From Flavobacterium akiainvivens (lineage in GTDB: Bacteria > Bacteroidota > Bacteroidia > Flavobacteriales > Flavobacteriaceae): a stretch of 64,000 nt of DNA. This document shows, one piece after another, positions 44,736-53,641 of this stretch. The stretch spans positions 1,184,551 to 1,248,550 of the forward strand of contig NZ_LIYD01000005.1 of assembly GCF_001278115.1 (NCBI RefSeq), read 5' to 3'. Position 1 is the first letter of the stretch. Each line of letters starts with the position of its first letter. The notes below the pieces were generated by a model. The model searched no databases and had not been told where the DNA came from. It saw only the letters and a program-made list of their open reading frames with translations. A program made the position numbers and the translations under genes.

Positions 44736-46301
44736 ATGCAGCACAAAAACCCCGAAGCCGATGCCCTTGTAAAAGCCATGCAGGAACGGGAACGGGCGCA
44801 ACTGCTGCAACTGTCTTTGTGTACAGCCTTATCTCAGGTTACTGACCGCAACAGTTTACAACCCGTAATACAGCAGCTTAAACAACACATTGGCTTTGAT
44901 GCCTTTGCCATTTGCACTACCAATGCCGCCGAAAAAGACTACGCTATTTTTTTTCACGATAACCCCAAAGCACAGGGCGATTTAAAAGGCGCCATCCACA
45001 AAGTGGAAGACGGTTATTTTAACACCACCCTTCAATCTGCCGAACCCATTGCATTTAACCTGGTTAGCGCCACAGCCAAAAACCTGCCGGTGTTTATGCT
45101 GCGCGAAAAGCAGTCGGCGATGCGCGAGGCAGTTGCCCTGCCATTGCACTACCATAAAAACAATCCGTCGGTACTGTTCCTGTTTTTTAAAAACCCACGC
45201 GGCTTTACACCCGATGCCAGGAAATTACTGCGTGGCCTCACCATGCAGCTGGCGCTAACGGTATCTAACATTCTGGTTACCGAAAAGATAGCCCAATACG
45301 GCAACGCCATTCCGCAATCGCATCCTGCCATCCCTACACCTCAAAACACTGCAAACGGTTACGCTGCCATCATTGGCCAAAGCCCCGCCATGCAAAGTGT
45401 GATAAATTTGGTTAAGCAGGTAGCCCCGTCAGATACCGGCGTGCTGCTCCTTGGCGAAAGCGGTACCGGCAAAGAGGTTATTGCCGGTGCTATACACAAT
45501 AATTCCGCGCGCAGTGGTAAGGATATGATTCGTGTAAACTGCGCTGCCATACCTGCCAACCTTATAGAAAGCGAGCTGTTTGGCCACGAAAAGGGCAGCT
45601 TTACCGGTGCCGTAACACGCCGCATTGGTAAATTTGAACAGGCCAATAACAGTACCCTCTTTCTTGATGAAATTGGCGAACTGCCCCTCAACCTGCAAAC
45701 AAAGCTATTGCGCGTACTCCAGGAAAGCGAGCTGGAGCGCATTGGCGGCAGCAAAACCATAAAAGTAAACGTGCGCATTATTGCCGCTAGCAACCTGAAC
45801 CTCAATACCGAAGTTGCTGAAGGCCGCTTTAGGGCCGACCTATTTTACCGCCTTAACATCTTCCCCATAACGCTGCCTGCTTTGCGCGAACGCATTGCCG
45901 ACCTGCCCGAACTTGCCCAGCACTTTATCACTTCTTATTGCGAAAAAGAAAACAAAAAAGCACCGGTACTGTCGGCCAAGGCATTGCATTTTATGGAATT
46001 ATACCCCTGGCCGGGCAACGTGCGCGAACTGAAACACACCCTGGAACGTGCCGTGCTGCTGGCCTCTAAAACCATTACCGAAGAGCATTTACCTGCGCTT
46101 GCGCAGCCCCAGCCCACACCTGTACAGCACATTAAAACCCTGGAGGAGGTAGAAAAAGACCACATACTAAATGTAATAAGGCTGTGTGGCGGACGCATAT
46201 CGGGCACTTATGGCGCGGCGGCACAACTGGGCATACCGCCCGGAACACTAACTTCACGAATGCAGAAACTGGGCATTAAAAAAGGCTTCAACTCCAAATA
46301 A
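44736..46301 (+). CDS. GAF-domain sigma-54-dependent activator
   Basis: 521 residues. The N-terminal 180 residues are a GAF-like sensory domain, then a linker and an AAA+ domain with GESGTGKE, the sigma-54 loop GSFTGA (Ser instead of Ala at position 2, as in several family members) and LDEIGELP, and a Fis-type HTH (GTYGAAAQLGIPPGTLTSRMQKL). It resembles FhlA/NorR-type activators that respond to a small ligand. It is directly followed by copy 4 of the 24-bp palindrome and the divergently unrelated alpha/beta hydrolase gene. Confidence 0.95.
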   Translation: MQHKNPEADALVKAMQERERAQLLQLSLCTALSQVTDRNSLQPVIQQLKQHIGFDAFAICTTNAAEKDYAIFFHDNPKAQGDLKGAIHKVEDGYFNTTLQSAEPIAFNLVSATAKNLPVFMLREKQSAMREAVALPLHYHKNNPSVLFLFFKNPRGFTPDARKLLRGLTMQLALTVSNILVTEKIAQYGNAIPQSHPAIPTPQNTANGYAAIIGQSPAMQSVINLVKQVAPSDTGVLLLGESGTGKEVIAGAIHNNSARSGKDMIRVNCAAIPANLIESELFGHEKGSFTGAVTRRIGKFEQANNSTLFLDEIGELPLNLQTKLLRVLQESELERIGGSKTIKVNVRIIAASNLNLNTEVAEGRFRADLFYRLNIFPITLPALRERIADLPELAQHFITSYCEKENKKAPVLSAKALHFMELYPWPGNVRELKHTLERAVLLASKTITEEHLPALAQPQPTPVQHIKTLEEVEKDHILNVIRLCGGRISGTYGAAAQLGIPPGTLTSRMQKLGIKKGFNSK

Positions 46302-46318
46302 AATAAAACCACCTTGTA

Positions 46319-46342
46319 AAATTCACGATATATCGTGAATTT
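46319..46342. promoter_or_regulatory. 24-bp palindrome, copy 4, candidate enhancer
   Basis: Core ATTCACGATATATCGTGAAT at 46321-46340, 18 bp after the GAF activator stop. It could terminate that gene or serve as upstream activator site. Its centre is again 63 bp before the GG of a -24-like element (46393). Confidence 0.6.
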
Positions 46343-46390
46343 TTTTTTGGCACAATTAGTCAAGTTTCTAAAAATAAGTCAGTTACAAAA

Positions 46391-46409
46391 AAGGCGCATT
46401 TCTTGGCTT
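46391..46409 (+). promoter_or_regulatory. Putative sigma-54 promoter of the alpha/beta hydrolase
   Basis: AAGGCGCATTTCTTGGCTT aligns with AGGCACTTTTTTGGCTT at 33706, including the following CTT. GG to GC spacing is 11 instead of the canonical 10, so the call is weaker than at 33706. Confidence 0.4.
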
Positions 46410-46446
46410 ATAGTTCATAACTATTAATCATTATAATTTAATCTTT

Positions 46447-47442
46447 ATGAACACATCCACCCTTATCCCACAAATTGTACCTGTAGCTATTGACCCTGCC
46501 ATTTCACTGCAAACCAAGCAGTTTCTTGCTGCGCTTAATTCAGGCGGTGGCGACCCGCTTGAAACCATGTCGCCCGAAGATGCCCGCCTGGTGCTTGTAG
46601 GCGCTCAAAACTCAGTATCGGTAGATTACTCAGGTATCGATGAATCTGAAAAAACCATAACCCAGGACGGCTATACCGTAAAACTGAACATTGTAAAGCC
46701 ACAAGGCAGCACCGAAACCCTGCCCGTTTTCATCTTTATACACGGTGGCGGCTGGGTACTGGGCGACTACCCCACCCACAGGCGCATGGTGCGCGACCTT
46801 GTAGTGCTAAGCGGCGCGGCAGCTGTGTTTGTAAACTACACCCCATCGCCGGAAGCGCATTATCCGCAGGCCGTTAACGAAATTTATGCCGCTACCAAAT
46901 GGGTGGCCCAAAACGGTGCCGAAATCAACGTAGACGGTTCAAGGCTATCTATAGTAGGCAACAGCGTGGGCGGTAATATGACGGCTGTAACCACTTTAAA
47001 ATCAATAGAAAATAACGGCCCTAAACTTAAGAACATTATTATGTTCTGGCCTATTGTAGCCGCTGATTTTGAAACCGCTACCTACCAGCAGTACGGCCAG
47101 GACCGTTTTCTTACCATCCCGCTTATGAAGTGGATGTACAACCACTACACCTCTAACCTGGCTGAGCGCGAAGAAATATATGCATCGCCCATAAACGCCG
47201 GTGCCGACCTGCTTAAACAGTTCCCACCCACACTTATACAGGTGGCTGAAGCCGATGTACTGCGCGAAGAGGGCGAGGCTTTCGGACGCAAACTCGACGA
47301 AGCGGGTGTTGAAGCCACAACCATACGCTACAACGGCATGATACACGACTTTGGCCTGCTGAACCCGCTGGCACACCTGCCACAAACAAAATCACTTTTT
47401 GTACACGCTGCGGCCGAACTTAAAAAGTATCTTTTTGCTTAA
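46447..47442 (+). CDS. Alpha/beta hydrolase of the HSL (esterase/lipase) family
   Basis: 331 residues, no signal peptide. The oxyanion motif HGGGW is at 99-103, the nucleophile elbow GNSVGG at 171-176 (Ser173), an Asp follows in the EADVLREEG region and the His in MIHDFGLLN. This is the hormone-sensitive lipase class that hydrolyses short acyl esters. Preceded by the palindrome and -24/-12-like element shared with the gene at 33756. Confidence 0.92.
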   Translation: MNTSTLIPQIVPVAIDPAISLQTKQFLAALNSGGGDPLETMSPEDARLVLVGAQNSVSVDYSGIDESEKTITQDGYTVKLNIVKPQGSTETLPVFIFIHGGGWVLGDYPTHRRMVRDLVVLSGAAAVFVNYTPSPEAHYPQAVNEIYAATKWVAQNGAEINVDGSRLSIVGNSVGGNMTAVTTLKSIENNGPKLKNIIMFWPIVAADFETATYQQYGQDRFLTIPLMKWMYNHYTSNLAEREEIYASPINAGADLLKQFPPTLIQVAEADVLREEGEAFGRKLDEAGVEATTIRYNGMIHDFGLLNPLAHLPQTKSLFVHAAAELKKYLFA

Positions 47443-47463
47443 ATAACCACCACAATTTCAACC

Positions 47464-47499
47464 AATTATGCCTGCCTTAAAAATCAGGCAGGCATAATT
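47464..47499. repeat. Long perfect hairpin
   Basis: AATTATGCCTGCCT (47464-47477), 8-nt loop, AGGCAGGCATAATT (47486-47499): 14 of 14 pairs. No T-run follows. It may be a terminator or an mRNA-stabilising hairpin between the hydrolase and the next gene. Confidence 0.75.
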
Positions 47500-47513
47500 A
47501 CAAACTATAAATT

Positions 47514-47828
47514 ATGCAAAACATCCAGCCGTCATTCGACACCGTTACCGAAGCCCTTAGCTGGCTCAACACACAGGGGTTTAACTATGATTTTAACCTT
47601 GATAACGATTGTATTCGCTACAACAGCGGCAGGCAGGCCTTGTCTCCCGGTGACTTTAATATCGAATATTTCTTTCGCTTTGAGGGCGATACCGACCCCG
47701 GCGATGAAAACATTGTCTATGCCATTAAGTCTGACACGTACAATATTAAAGGGGTTATGGTAAACGCCTTTGGCACCTATGCCGACCCTATTTCCACCGA
47801 AATGCTCAAAAAACTGTCGGTGCATTAA
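47514..47828 (+). CDS. Small conserved protein, often mislabelled PRPP synthetase
   Basis: 104 residues with no catalytic motif of PRPP synthetase. Features are TVTEALSWLNTQGFNYDFNL, a GDFNIEYFFRFEGDTDPGDENI stretch and a KGVMVNAFGTYADPIS ending. As I recall, short Bacteroidota proteins of this type carry the name phosphoribosylpyrophosphate synthetase in databases without good reason. Function unknown. Confidence 0.75.
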   Translation: MQNIQPSFDTVTEALSWLNTQGFNYDFNLDNDCIRYNSGRQALSPGDFNIEYFFRFEGDTDPGDENIVYAIKSDTYNIKGVMVNAFGTYADPISTEMLKKLSVH

Positions 47829-47843
47829 AACCTGCCACCTCCC

Positions 47844-47874
47844 TTAAAAAAAACAGCCCTCATAAAGAGGGCTG
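47844..47874 (-). terminator. Terminator of the GH3 gene
   Basis: CAGCCCTC, loop ATAAA, GAGGGCTG (47854-47874), with an A-run on its left that is a T-run in the minus transcript. Confidence 0.8.
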
Positions 47875-47898
47875 GATCTGTAAAAAAACAAGAAACAA

Positions 47899-50262
47899 TT
47901 ATTTATTTTCAAGGTCTTTAAAACCCTCTTCGGTCTTAAAGGTATCGTGCACTTTTTCGGCAACAATATCGGTTGCCACAGTAAAGTCTTTGGTAAGCTT
48001 TATATCTTCAGATGAAGCACCTACTTTAACCGTATAGGTACCTTTTTCGGCCACCCATGCACTTTGTGCATCTATAAACGATGCCAGGTCTTTTGCCTTA
48101 AGTACAAACGTGAGGGTTTGCTGCTCGCCCGGTTTAAGGGCCTTTGTCTTGGCAAAGCCTTTAAGCTCAAGGGCCGGCTTATCTTCAAGCTGTGCAGGGG
48201 CAGTAAGGTATAACTGGGCTACCTCTTTACCGGCTACCTTGCCTGTATTTTTAACCGTTACGGTAACCTTTACCTCGTCTTTAAAGGTAGTAGCGCTCAG
48301 GTTAAGGTTGCTGAATTCAAACGTGGTGTAAGACTGGCCAAAACCAAACTCATAAGACGGCTTAACTTTAAATGTATTAAAGTAACGGTAGCCCACATAA
48401 ATACCCTCTTTGTAATATACATCTGTAGGGTTATTTGCAGGAAGGCCAAGCCAGTTATCTGCCGATGCATGGTTGTTGTAATCTACCGGGAATGTCATGG
48501 TAAGCTTGCCCGATGGGTTGGTTTTACCACTCAGCACATCAGCAACCGAGTTACCACCCTCCTGGCCGGGCTGCCACGCCAGTAGTATGGCATCTACCTT
48601 ATCTTTCCAACTAAAGGTTTCTATTACACCACCTATGTTCATAATAACAATAACCTTTTTACCTTCGGCATGAAACGCCTCAGATACCGAGTTGATCATC
48701 TGTATCTCATCCTGTCCCAGGTAAAAGTCATTTTCTATATGGCGGTCTTCATTTTCGCCGGAGTTCCTGCCTATGGTAATAATGGCAGCGGCATCAGTCT
48801 TAGCTTTTTGGGCAACCATACCGGCATCAAGGTGCATTTCTATAAGGCGTTGCGGCACGGCAAGCAAGCCGCCGTTTTCTTCGCGGCGCTTCATTTCTTT
48901 AGCCACTACCTCTTTTACATAAGGGGTGTAAGCCGTTACCAGGTCCTGGTCTATTTTATAACCGGCATTAGTAAGGCCTTCTATTAGCGAAACCGTATAG
49001 GCCTCGTTAACGTCGCCACTACCGGTACCGCCTGCAATAAAGTTGTAAGACGTATCGCCAAATACGGCAATGGTTTGTGTGGTATTTGTATAAGGCAATA
49101 CACTGCCTTCGTTTTTAAGAAGCACTATACCCTCGGCAGCGGCAGTGCGGGTTACGGCAGCATGCGCTTTCAGGTCGGGCTTATTGCTGTATTTGTATTT
49201 TTTAAATGTAGGGGTTTCTACCACATAGCCCAGTATGCGTTTCAGGCTCGTGTTTATGGCATTATTATCGGCCTTACCGCTTTTAATAGCCTCAACAAGC
49301 AGGGCGCGCTGTGCGTCCATACCCGGCATAATAAGGTCGTTACCGGCAGCAATTTGTGCAGGCACATCGCTCACCACACCTTCTTTAAGTATGTTTTCAA
49401 AACCGGGGTAACCGCCAAACCAGTCGGTCATTACATAGCCTTTGTAGCCCCACTCATCACGCAAAACCGTAGTAAGCAGGTCTTTGTTAGCCGATGCATA
49501 CGTACCGTCAATCTTATTGTAGGCCGACATGATGGTCCACGGTGCCGACTCCTTAACGGCTATTTCAAAGCCGCGCAGGTACAGCTCGCGCATGGCACGC
49601 TCACTTATATGGGCATTAACCGTAAGGCGGTTGGTTTCCTGGTTGTTTGCCGCAAAGTGCTTAACCGATGTGCCCACGCCATTTGCCTGTATGCCCCTTA
49701 CATAAGCCGCGGCAATTTTACCGGCCACAAGCGGGTCTTCAGAATAATATTCAAAGTTACGGCCGTTAAGCGGGTTGCGGTGAATATTTAGTGCGGGGGC
49801 AAGCAGCACATCTACACCATACTCCTTAACCTCTTCGCCCATGGCCTTGCCCACCGCTTCTATAAGCTCGGGGTTCCACGTACTGGCAAGCAATGTACCT
49901 ACAGGGAAAGCTGTGGCATAAAACGTATTAGTGTTGTTTTTACGCTTAGGCTGAATGCGCAGCCCCGCAGGGCCATCGGCCACTACTGTTTCCGGTATGC
50001 CCAGGCGCGGAATGGCAGCTGTACCACCCGCAGCACCCAGTACCCTCATATCCGGCTCGCCCTCAAGGGGGGTAAGCCCGGCATAACCCGGCATACCGGG
50101 GCCTACTAATAGCAGGGCTTTTTCTTCGGGGGTCATGGCATTAATTACTTCCTCTATAGAGGCTTTGCCCAACTGTGGTGCTTTTTTTTGCGCACGGGCA
50201 TATTGTACTGTAAACACAACTATTACAGCCAGTGTTTTTACAGATAAAACAGTTTTTTTCAT
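47899..50262 (-). CDS. GH3 family beta-glucosidase, exported
   Basis: 787 residues with a signal peptide ending YARAQ. GH3 N-domain with the KHFAANNQETNR motif at 201 and the nucleophile Asp280 in VMTDWFGG, GH3 C-domain with the GRNSGENEDRH and PGQEGGNSVADVLSG regions, and a C-terminal fibronectin-III-like domain (FGFGQSYTTFEFS onward). It would remove terminal beta-linked glucose from oligosaccharides. Read after the second GH3 gene, 12 bp apart. Confidence 0.94.
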   Translation of the reverse strand: MKKTVLSVKTLAVIVVFTVQYARAQKKAPQLGKASIEEVINAMTPEEKALLLVGPGMPGYAGLTPLEGEPDMRVLGAAGGTAAIPRLGIPETVVADGPAGLRIQPKRKNNTNTFYATAFPVGTLLASTWNPELIEAVGKAMGEEVKEYGVDVLLAPALNIHRNPLNGRNFEYYSEDPLVAGKIAAAYVRGIQANGVGTSVKHFAANNQETNRLTVNAHISERAMRELYLRGFEIAVKESAPWTIMSAYNKIDGTYASANKDLLTTVLRDEWGYKGYVMTDWFGGYPGFENILKEGVVSDVPAQIAAGNDLIMPGMDAQRALLVEAIKSGKADNNAINTSLKRILGYVVETPTFKKYKYSNKPDLKAHAAVTRTAAAEGIVLLKNEGSVLPYTNTTQTIAVFGDTSYNFIAGGTGSGDVNEAYTVSLIEGLTNAGYKIDQDLVTAYTPYVKEVVAKEMKRREENGGLLAVPQRLIEMHLDAGMVAQKAKTDAAAIITIGRNSGENEDRHIENDFYLGQDEIQMINSVSEAFHAEGKKVIVIMNIGGVIETFSWKDKVDAILLAWQPGQEGGNSVADVLSGKTNPSGKLTMTFPVDYNNHASADNWLGLPANNPTDVYYKEGIYVGYRYFNTFKVKPSYEFGFGQSYTTFEFSNLNLSATTFKDEVKVTVTVKNTGKVAGKEVAQLYLTAPAQLEDKPALELKGFAKTKALKPGEQQTLTFVLKAKDLASFIDAQSAWVAEKGTYTVKVGASSEDIKLTKDFTVATDIVAEKVHDTFKTEEGFKDLENK

Positions 50263-50274
50263 ATTTGGGTTTAT

Positions 50275-52584
50275 TTACTTTTTATATTTTGTGGTCCTGG
50301 CATCGTTTATTACGCCTTTCCAGTTCAGGCCAAAGCCAAAGTCATAGGCATTGCCCTCGCTGTCAAGGTGTGGTTCCATATCAAACGGAACGTCTTCTTT
50401 TTGTGCCTCAACCGTTTCCATATTAGCAGGCATTTGCAGCGGCAACAGCCCGGATGGTTCTGCCTTACCCGAAATAATATCAAGCACCGCCTGTGTAGAC
50501 ACACCAAAATTGAGCACAATGCCCTCTACCTGGTTTTCAAATTCTGAGAATATCATAGGCTTATCTGCCGTTACCGAAACAATAACCGGCTTATCGCCCA
50601 TCAGCATTTTGGTATCTTCAATAGTCCTCAAATCCATAATATTGCTGGCCGTAGTGGTTTTGCCTTTGTAGCTGCGGTTGGTTATGGTTGGGTCTATAAC
50701 CGCATCTCCGGCTGCTATGCTTTGCTCACGCGCCGTAGTGGCAGTATAAGTACCATATTGCAGCGAAATGGGAACATAGCCGTTGCCACCCTCTTTACGG
50801 TCTACAGCACTATAACCGCCTTCCTTACTTTGCGGATTTCTGACGAATACAAGGGCAAAATCAGCTTTAGATGGATCTTCGGTTACATTGTAGTATTTTT
50901 TGACCAGGTTAAGGTCTACCGGGTAGTCAAACGTTGCCGGTGTAGGAATTCCCCACCAGTCGGTTTTTACAGGCGTGTAAATTTTAGGCACATACACGGT
51001 TTTCTTTTCCGTTACCGGAAGCGCCTGTGCCTTGTTTTTAAGCAACACAACCGACTTTAGCTGCGCCTCATAACCGGCTTTCATAAACTCGGGCTTGCCT
51101 ACAGTAGCCTTGGTTTGGGCTACATCCAGGTATGGGTTTTCAAACAACCCCGTACGGAAAATATTCTCCAGCAGGCGCACGGCACTGCGCTCAAAACGCT
51201 TGCGCATGAATTTTTTGCCGAACTCCTTAACGCCCATTTGGTAGGCTTCAAGCACAGGGCCTTTATCGTTATTTCCGCCAAACTGGTCTACACCTGCCAT
51301 AAGCACCTTATAATGGCGCTGCGCAATGGTTAGCACCTCAGCACCCCACGGCTTACCGGCAAAGTCTCCGGGTGTTTTACCCTCGTCGGCAGTAATAAGC
51401 CAGTCGGTACATACCACGCCGTCATAACCGTATGTATCACGCAGCAATTCAGTAATCATGTACTTGCTAAAGCCGTTGCCTACGTTTTCATTATACTTGG
51501 TGTCGCGGTCAAAGCTTATGGTATAATACGGCATTACCGCCGATGCCTTTTTGGTACCGCCCTCAAGCTTAAACGCCCCTTCAAGGAAGGGTTTTGTGTG
51601 GCTGGCAAAGTTGTTACCCGGGTATACGGCATACTTGCCCATGGCCCAGTGCCCGTCGCGGCCGCCTTCTTCAGGGCCGCCGCCCGGCCAGTGCTTTACC
51701 ATGGCGTTAACGCTGGTATAGCCCCATCCATCTTTAATTTCAGTTGTTTTGTCAGATGTCTGGAAACCCTCCACATAAGCCTTAGCCATATCAGTAACCA
51801 GCTGCGGCGATTCGCCAAACACATAGCCTATGCGGTACCAACGGGGCTCAGTACCCAAATCAATTTGTGGCGAAAGCGCCGTGGCAATACCCAGTGCGCG
51901 GTATTCCTGTGCGGCAATGCGGCCAAACTGTTTTACCAGCTCAGGGTCAAACGTTGCACCCATGGCAAGCCCATCAGGCCACAGCGAAATGGTGCCACCC
52001 GCACCGGCGTTAAATTCAGAAGTTACTGTGGCGGTATGGCGTGGGTCGCTGCTGTTATTCGCAGGAATGCCCATGTCCAGCCCCTCTACAAAAGCCTGTG
52101 CAGTATTGTTCCATTTAGCGGCTACCTCGGGCGACTCTAATGCCGTTAGCAGCACGTGGCGCAGGTTATCTTCCTTAAGGAATTTCTTTTGCTGGTCGCT
52201 TAGTTCATACGGCTGCATGCCGCTTTCTTCAAAGGGTTTGCCGTTGTAAGTACCCGCGCCAAAACCCACGGGATTACTGGGCAGCTTTTGGTGTTGGCTG
52301 TACAGCATAAGCCCCGCAATTTGCTCAACCGTCATTTTAGATGCCAGGTCTTTGGCACGTTCATTGGCCGGAAGCCGCCAGTCTTCATACTTGTCGAGCT
52401 TTCCGTTTTTATTGAGGTCTTTAAACTTCTCGCCGTTAACGGTAAGTATCTTTACGCCACTGGTGCTGCTGTAGCCCAGTACCGTACCGCTTTTGCTTGT
52501 TACGGTTTTAAAACCAGCCTCTTGTGCCAGGCCTGCCTGCACGGCAAGCGCCATGCAAAAGCCCGCTATTGTGTATTTGTTCAT
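50275..52584 (-). CDS. Second GH3 family glycosidase, exported
   Basis: 769 residues from the ATG at 52584, which gives a signal peptide ending GLAQ; an in-frame upstream start is unlikely because it overlaps the next gene. An EF-hand-like loop DLNKNGKLDKYEDW lies at residues 56-69. The GH3 domain has NAMVKHWPGGGPEEGGRDGH and the nucleophile Asp394 in VVCTDWL. It is only distantly similar to the neighbouring GH3, so the substrate is probably different. Confidence 0.92.
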   Translation of the reverse strand: MNKYTIAGFCMALAVQAGLAQEAGFKTVTSKSGTVLGYSSTSGVKILTVNGEKFKDLNKNGKLDKYEDWRLPANERAKDLASKMTVEQIAGLMLYSQHQKLPSNPVGFGAGTYNGKPFEESGMQPYELSDQQKKFLKEDNLRHVLLTALESPEVAAKWNNTAQAFVEGLDMGIPANNSSDPRHTATVTSEFNAGAGGTISLWPDGLAMGATFDPELVKQFGRIAAQEYRALGIATALSPQIDLGTEPRWYRIGYVFGESPQLVTDMAKAYVEGFQTSDKTTEIKDGWGYTSVNAMVKHWPGGGPEEGGRDGHWAMGKYAVYPGNNFASHTKPFLEGAFKLEGGTKKASAVMPYYTISFDRDTKYNENVGNGFSKYMITELLRDTYGYDGVVCTDWLITADEGKTPGDFAGKPWGAEVLTIAQRHYKVLMAGVDQFGGNNDKGPVLEAYQMGVKEFGKKFMRKRFERSAVRLLENIFRTGLFENPYLDVAQTKATVGKPEFMKAGYEAQLKSVVLLKNKAQALPVTEKKTVYVPKIYTPVKTDWWGIPTPATFDYPVDLNLVKKYYNVTEDPSKADFALVFVRNPQSKEGGYSAVDRKEGGNGYVPISLQYGTYTATTAREQSIAAGDAVIDPTITNRSYKGKTTTASNIMDLRTIEDTKMLMGDKPVIVSVTADKPMIFSEFENQVEGIVLNFGVSTQAVLDIISGKAEPSGLLPLQMPANMETVEAQKEDVPFDMEPHLDSEGNAYDFGFGLNWKGVINDARTTKYKK

Positions 52585-52588
52585 GGTA

Positions 52589-53593
52589 TTATTTTTTGTT
52601 GAATAACTGAAGCTTCGCATAAAAATCATCAAACATCAGGCGGTTATCCAGGTGGTGGTATACACGTATATTCCTGCCCGAGTGGTTTACTTCATACAGC
52701 CCGGCATCGTTTACTTTTGGCGCCTGCTTAACGGCATAAAAGCTTGAAGACGGGTCGGCCTCAAAGGCGCTTTGCAATGCAGTAAGCAGCACCAGCGGAG
52801 AGTCGCCCATTATATAGGTTTCGCCGGTGTAAATTTTGTACTGGTTGGTGAGCTCAACAACACGGTCTATCTTTTCGCTAAGGTATTTACCAATGCTCCC
52901 CTGCGGTTTTACCTTAGTAAGCAGTTCAGAATATGCCATAAGCGTTTCGCGATAGGCATTGCGTGGCACCTGCCACAGCGGTATGTTGCTTTGGTTAAAA
53001 ATTACCTGTACCGCCTTAATGTCAATATTGGTATTGTATTCCAGCGGTGTATAGCCCGGTGGTGGCATGGCAATATCTGTATATTCAGGCCCACCTATCC
53101 ATATCAGCGTAAGTTTATCAGCAATTTGTGGCTCTAAAAGATAGGCACTGGCAATTTCGGTAAGGCCACCACCGCATACAACGTAAAGGGGAGTTGTAAC
53201 ATCAGTACGCATGGCTTCTTTTACAATGGCCTTTGCCCCTTCAGAATTTATAGCTGTTTTTGCATCAGTAAGTGCCGTATTGCTGCCCTGGTATACGGTA
53301 AACTTATCCTGTAGCTTCATGAGCTTTAGTACCTCGTTTACATTGTTTACAGCGTGTGTGGCGGTTTGGTCAGAACTGTCAAAACCATCTCCGGGGCGCA
53401 GGTGCGAGCCTATTATACCCCTTATTTCTACCGATGGCGAAAGCACGTGGTGCACCAGCTGAAAAAGCCCGTCAGGGTCGCCCGCATAATCATTATCCAG
53501 TATTACCCTCATGCGCGGCTGTATGTTGCTTTGGGCAACAGCTGTAAACACGCACAGGCAAAGGGCAAGCAGGGTTAAACATTTTGTTTTCAT
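52589..53593 (-). CDS. Exported nucleoside hydrolase-like protein
   Basis: 334 residues with a signal peptide ending AVAQ. The calcium-binding Asp cluster characteristic of nucleoside hydrolases, DNDYAGDPDG, lies at residues 33-42, with VVCGGGLTEIA and IGGPEYTD following. The Asp near the C-terminus that completes the site (MGDSPLVLL) is also visible. It hydrolyses ribonucleosides or a related glycoside in the periplasm. It begins before the GH3 gene, with a 4-bp gap. Confidence 0.88.
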   Translation of the reverse strand: MKTKCLTLLALCLCVFTAVAQSNIQPRMRVILDNDYAGDPDGLFQLVHHVLSPSVEIRGIIGSHLRPGDGFDSSDQTATHAVNNVNEVLKLMKLQDKFTVYQGSNTALTDAKTAINSEGAKAIVKEAMRTDVTTPLYVVCGGGLTEIASAYLLEPQIADKLTLIWIGGPEYTDIAMPPPGYTPLEYNTNIDIKAVQVIFNQSNIPLWQVPRNAYRETLMAYSELLTKVKPQGSIGKYLSEKIDRVVELTNQYKIYTGETYIMGDSPLVLLTALQSAFEADPSSSFYAVKQAPKVNDAGLYEVNHSGRNIRVYHHLDNRLMFDDFYAKLQLFNKK

Positions 53594-53641
53594 AATAGTA
53601 TAAATAAAAGGGCAGCGCCAGGTGGCACTGCCCGTTATGCA

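Noticed and set aside
47514..47828. Phosphoribosylpyrophosphate synthetase
   Set aside because: 104 residues are far too few and none of the PRPP synthetase motifs is present.
49075..49791. Long antisense open frame (238 codons) opposite the first GH3 gene
   Set aside because: It mirrors a strongly supported gene, has no recognisable domain and no promoter; other long antisense frames at 51598-52140, 22566-23102 and 53810-54337 are treated the same way.
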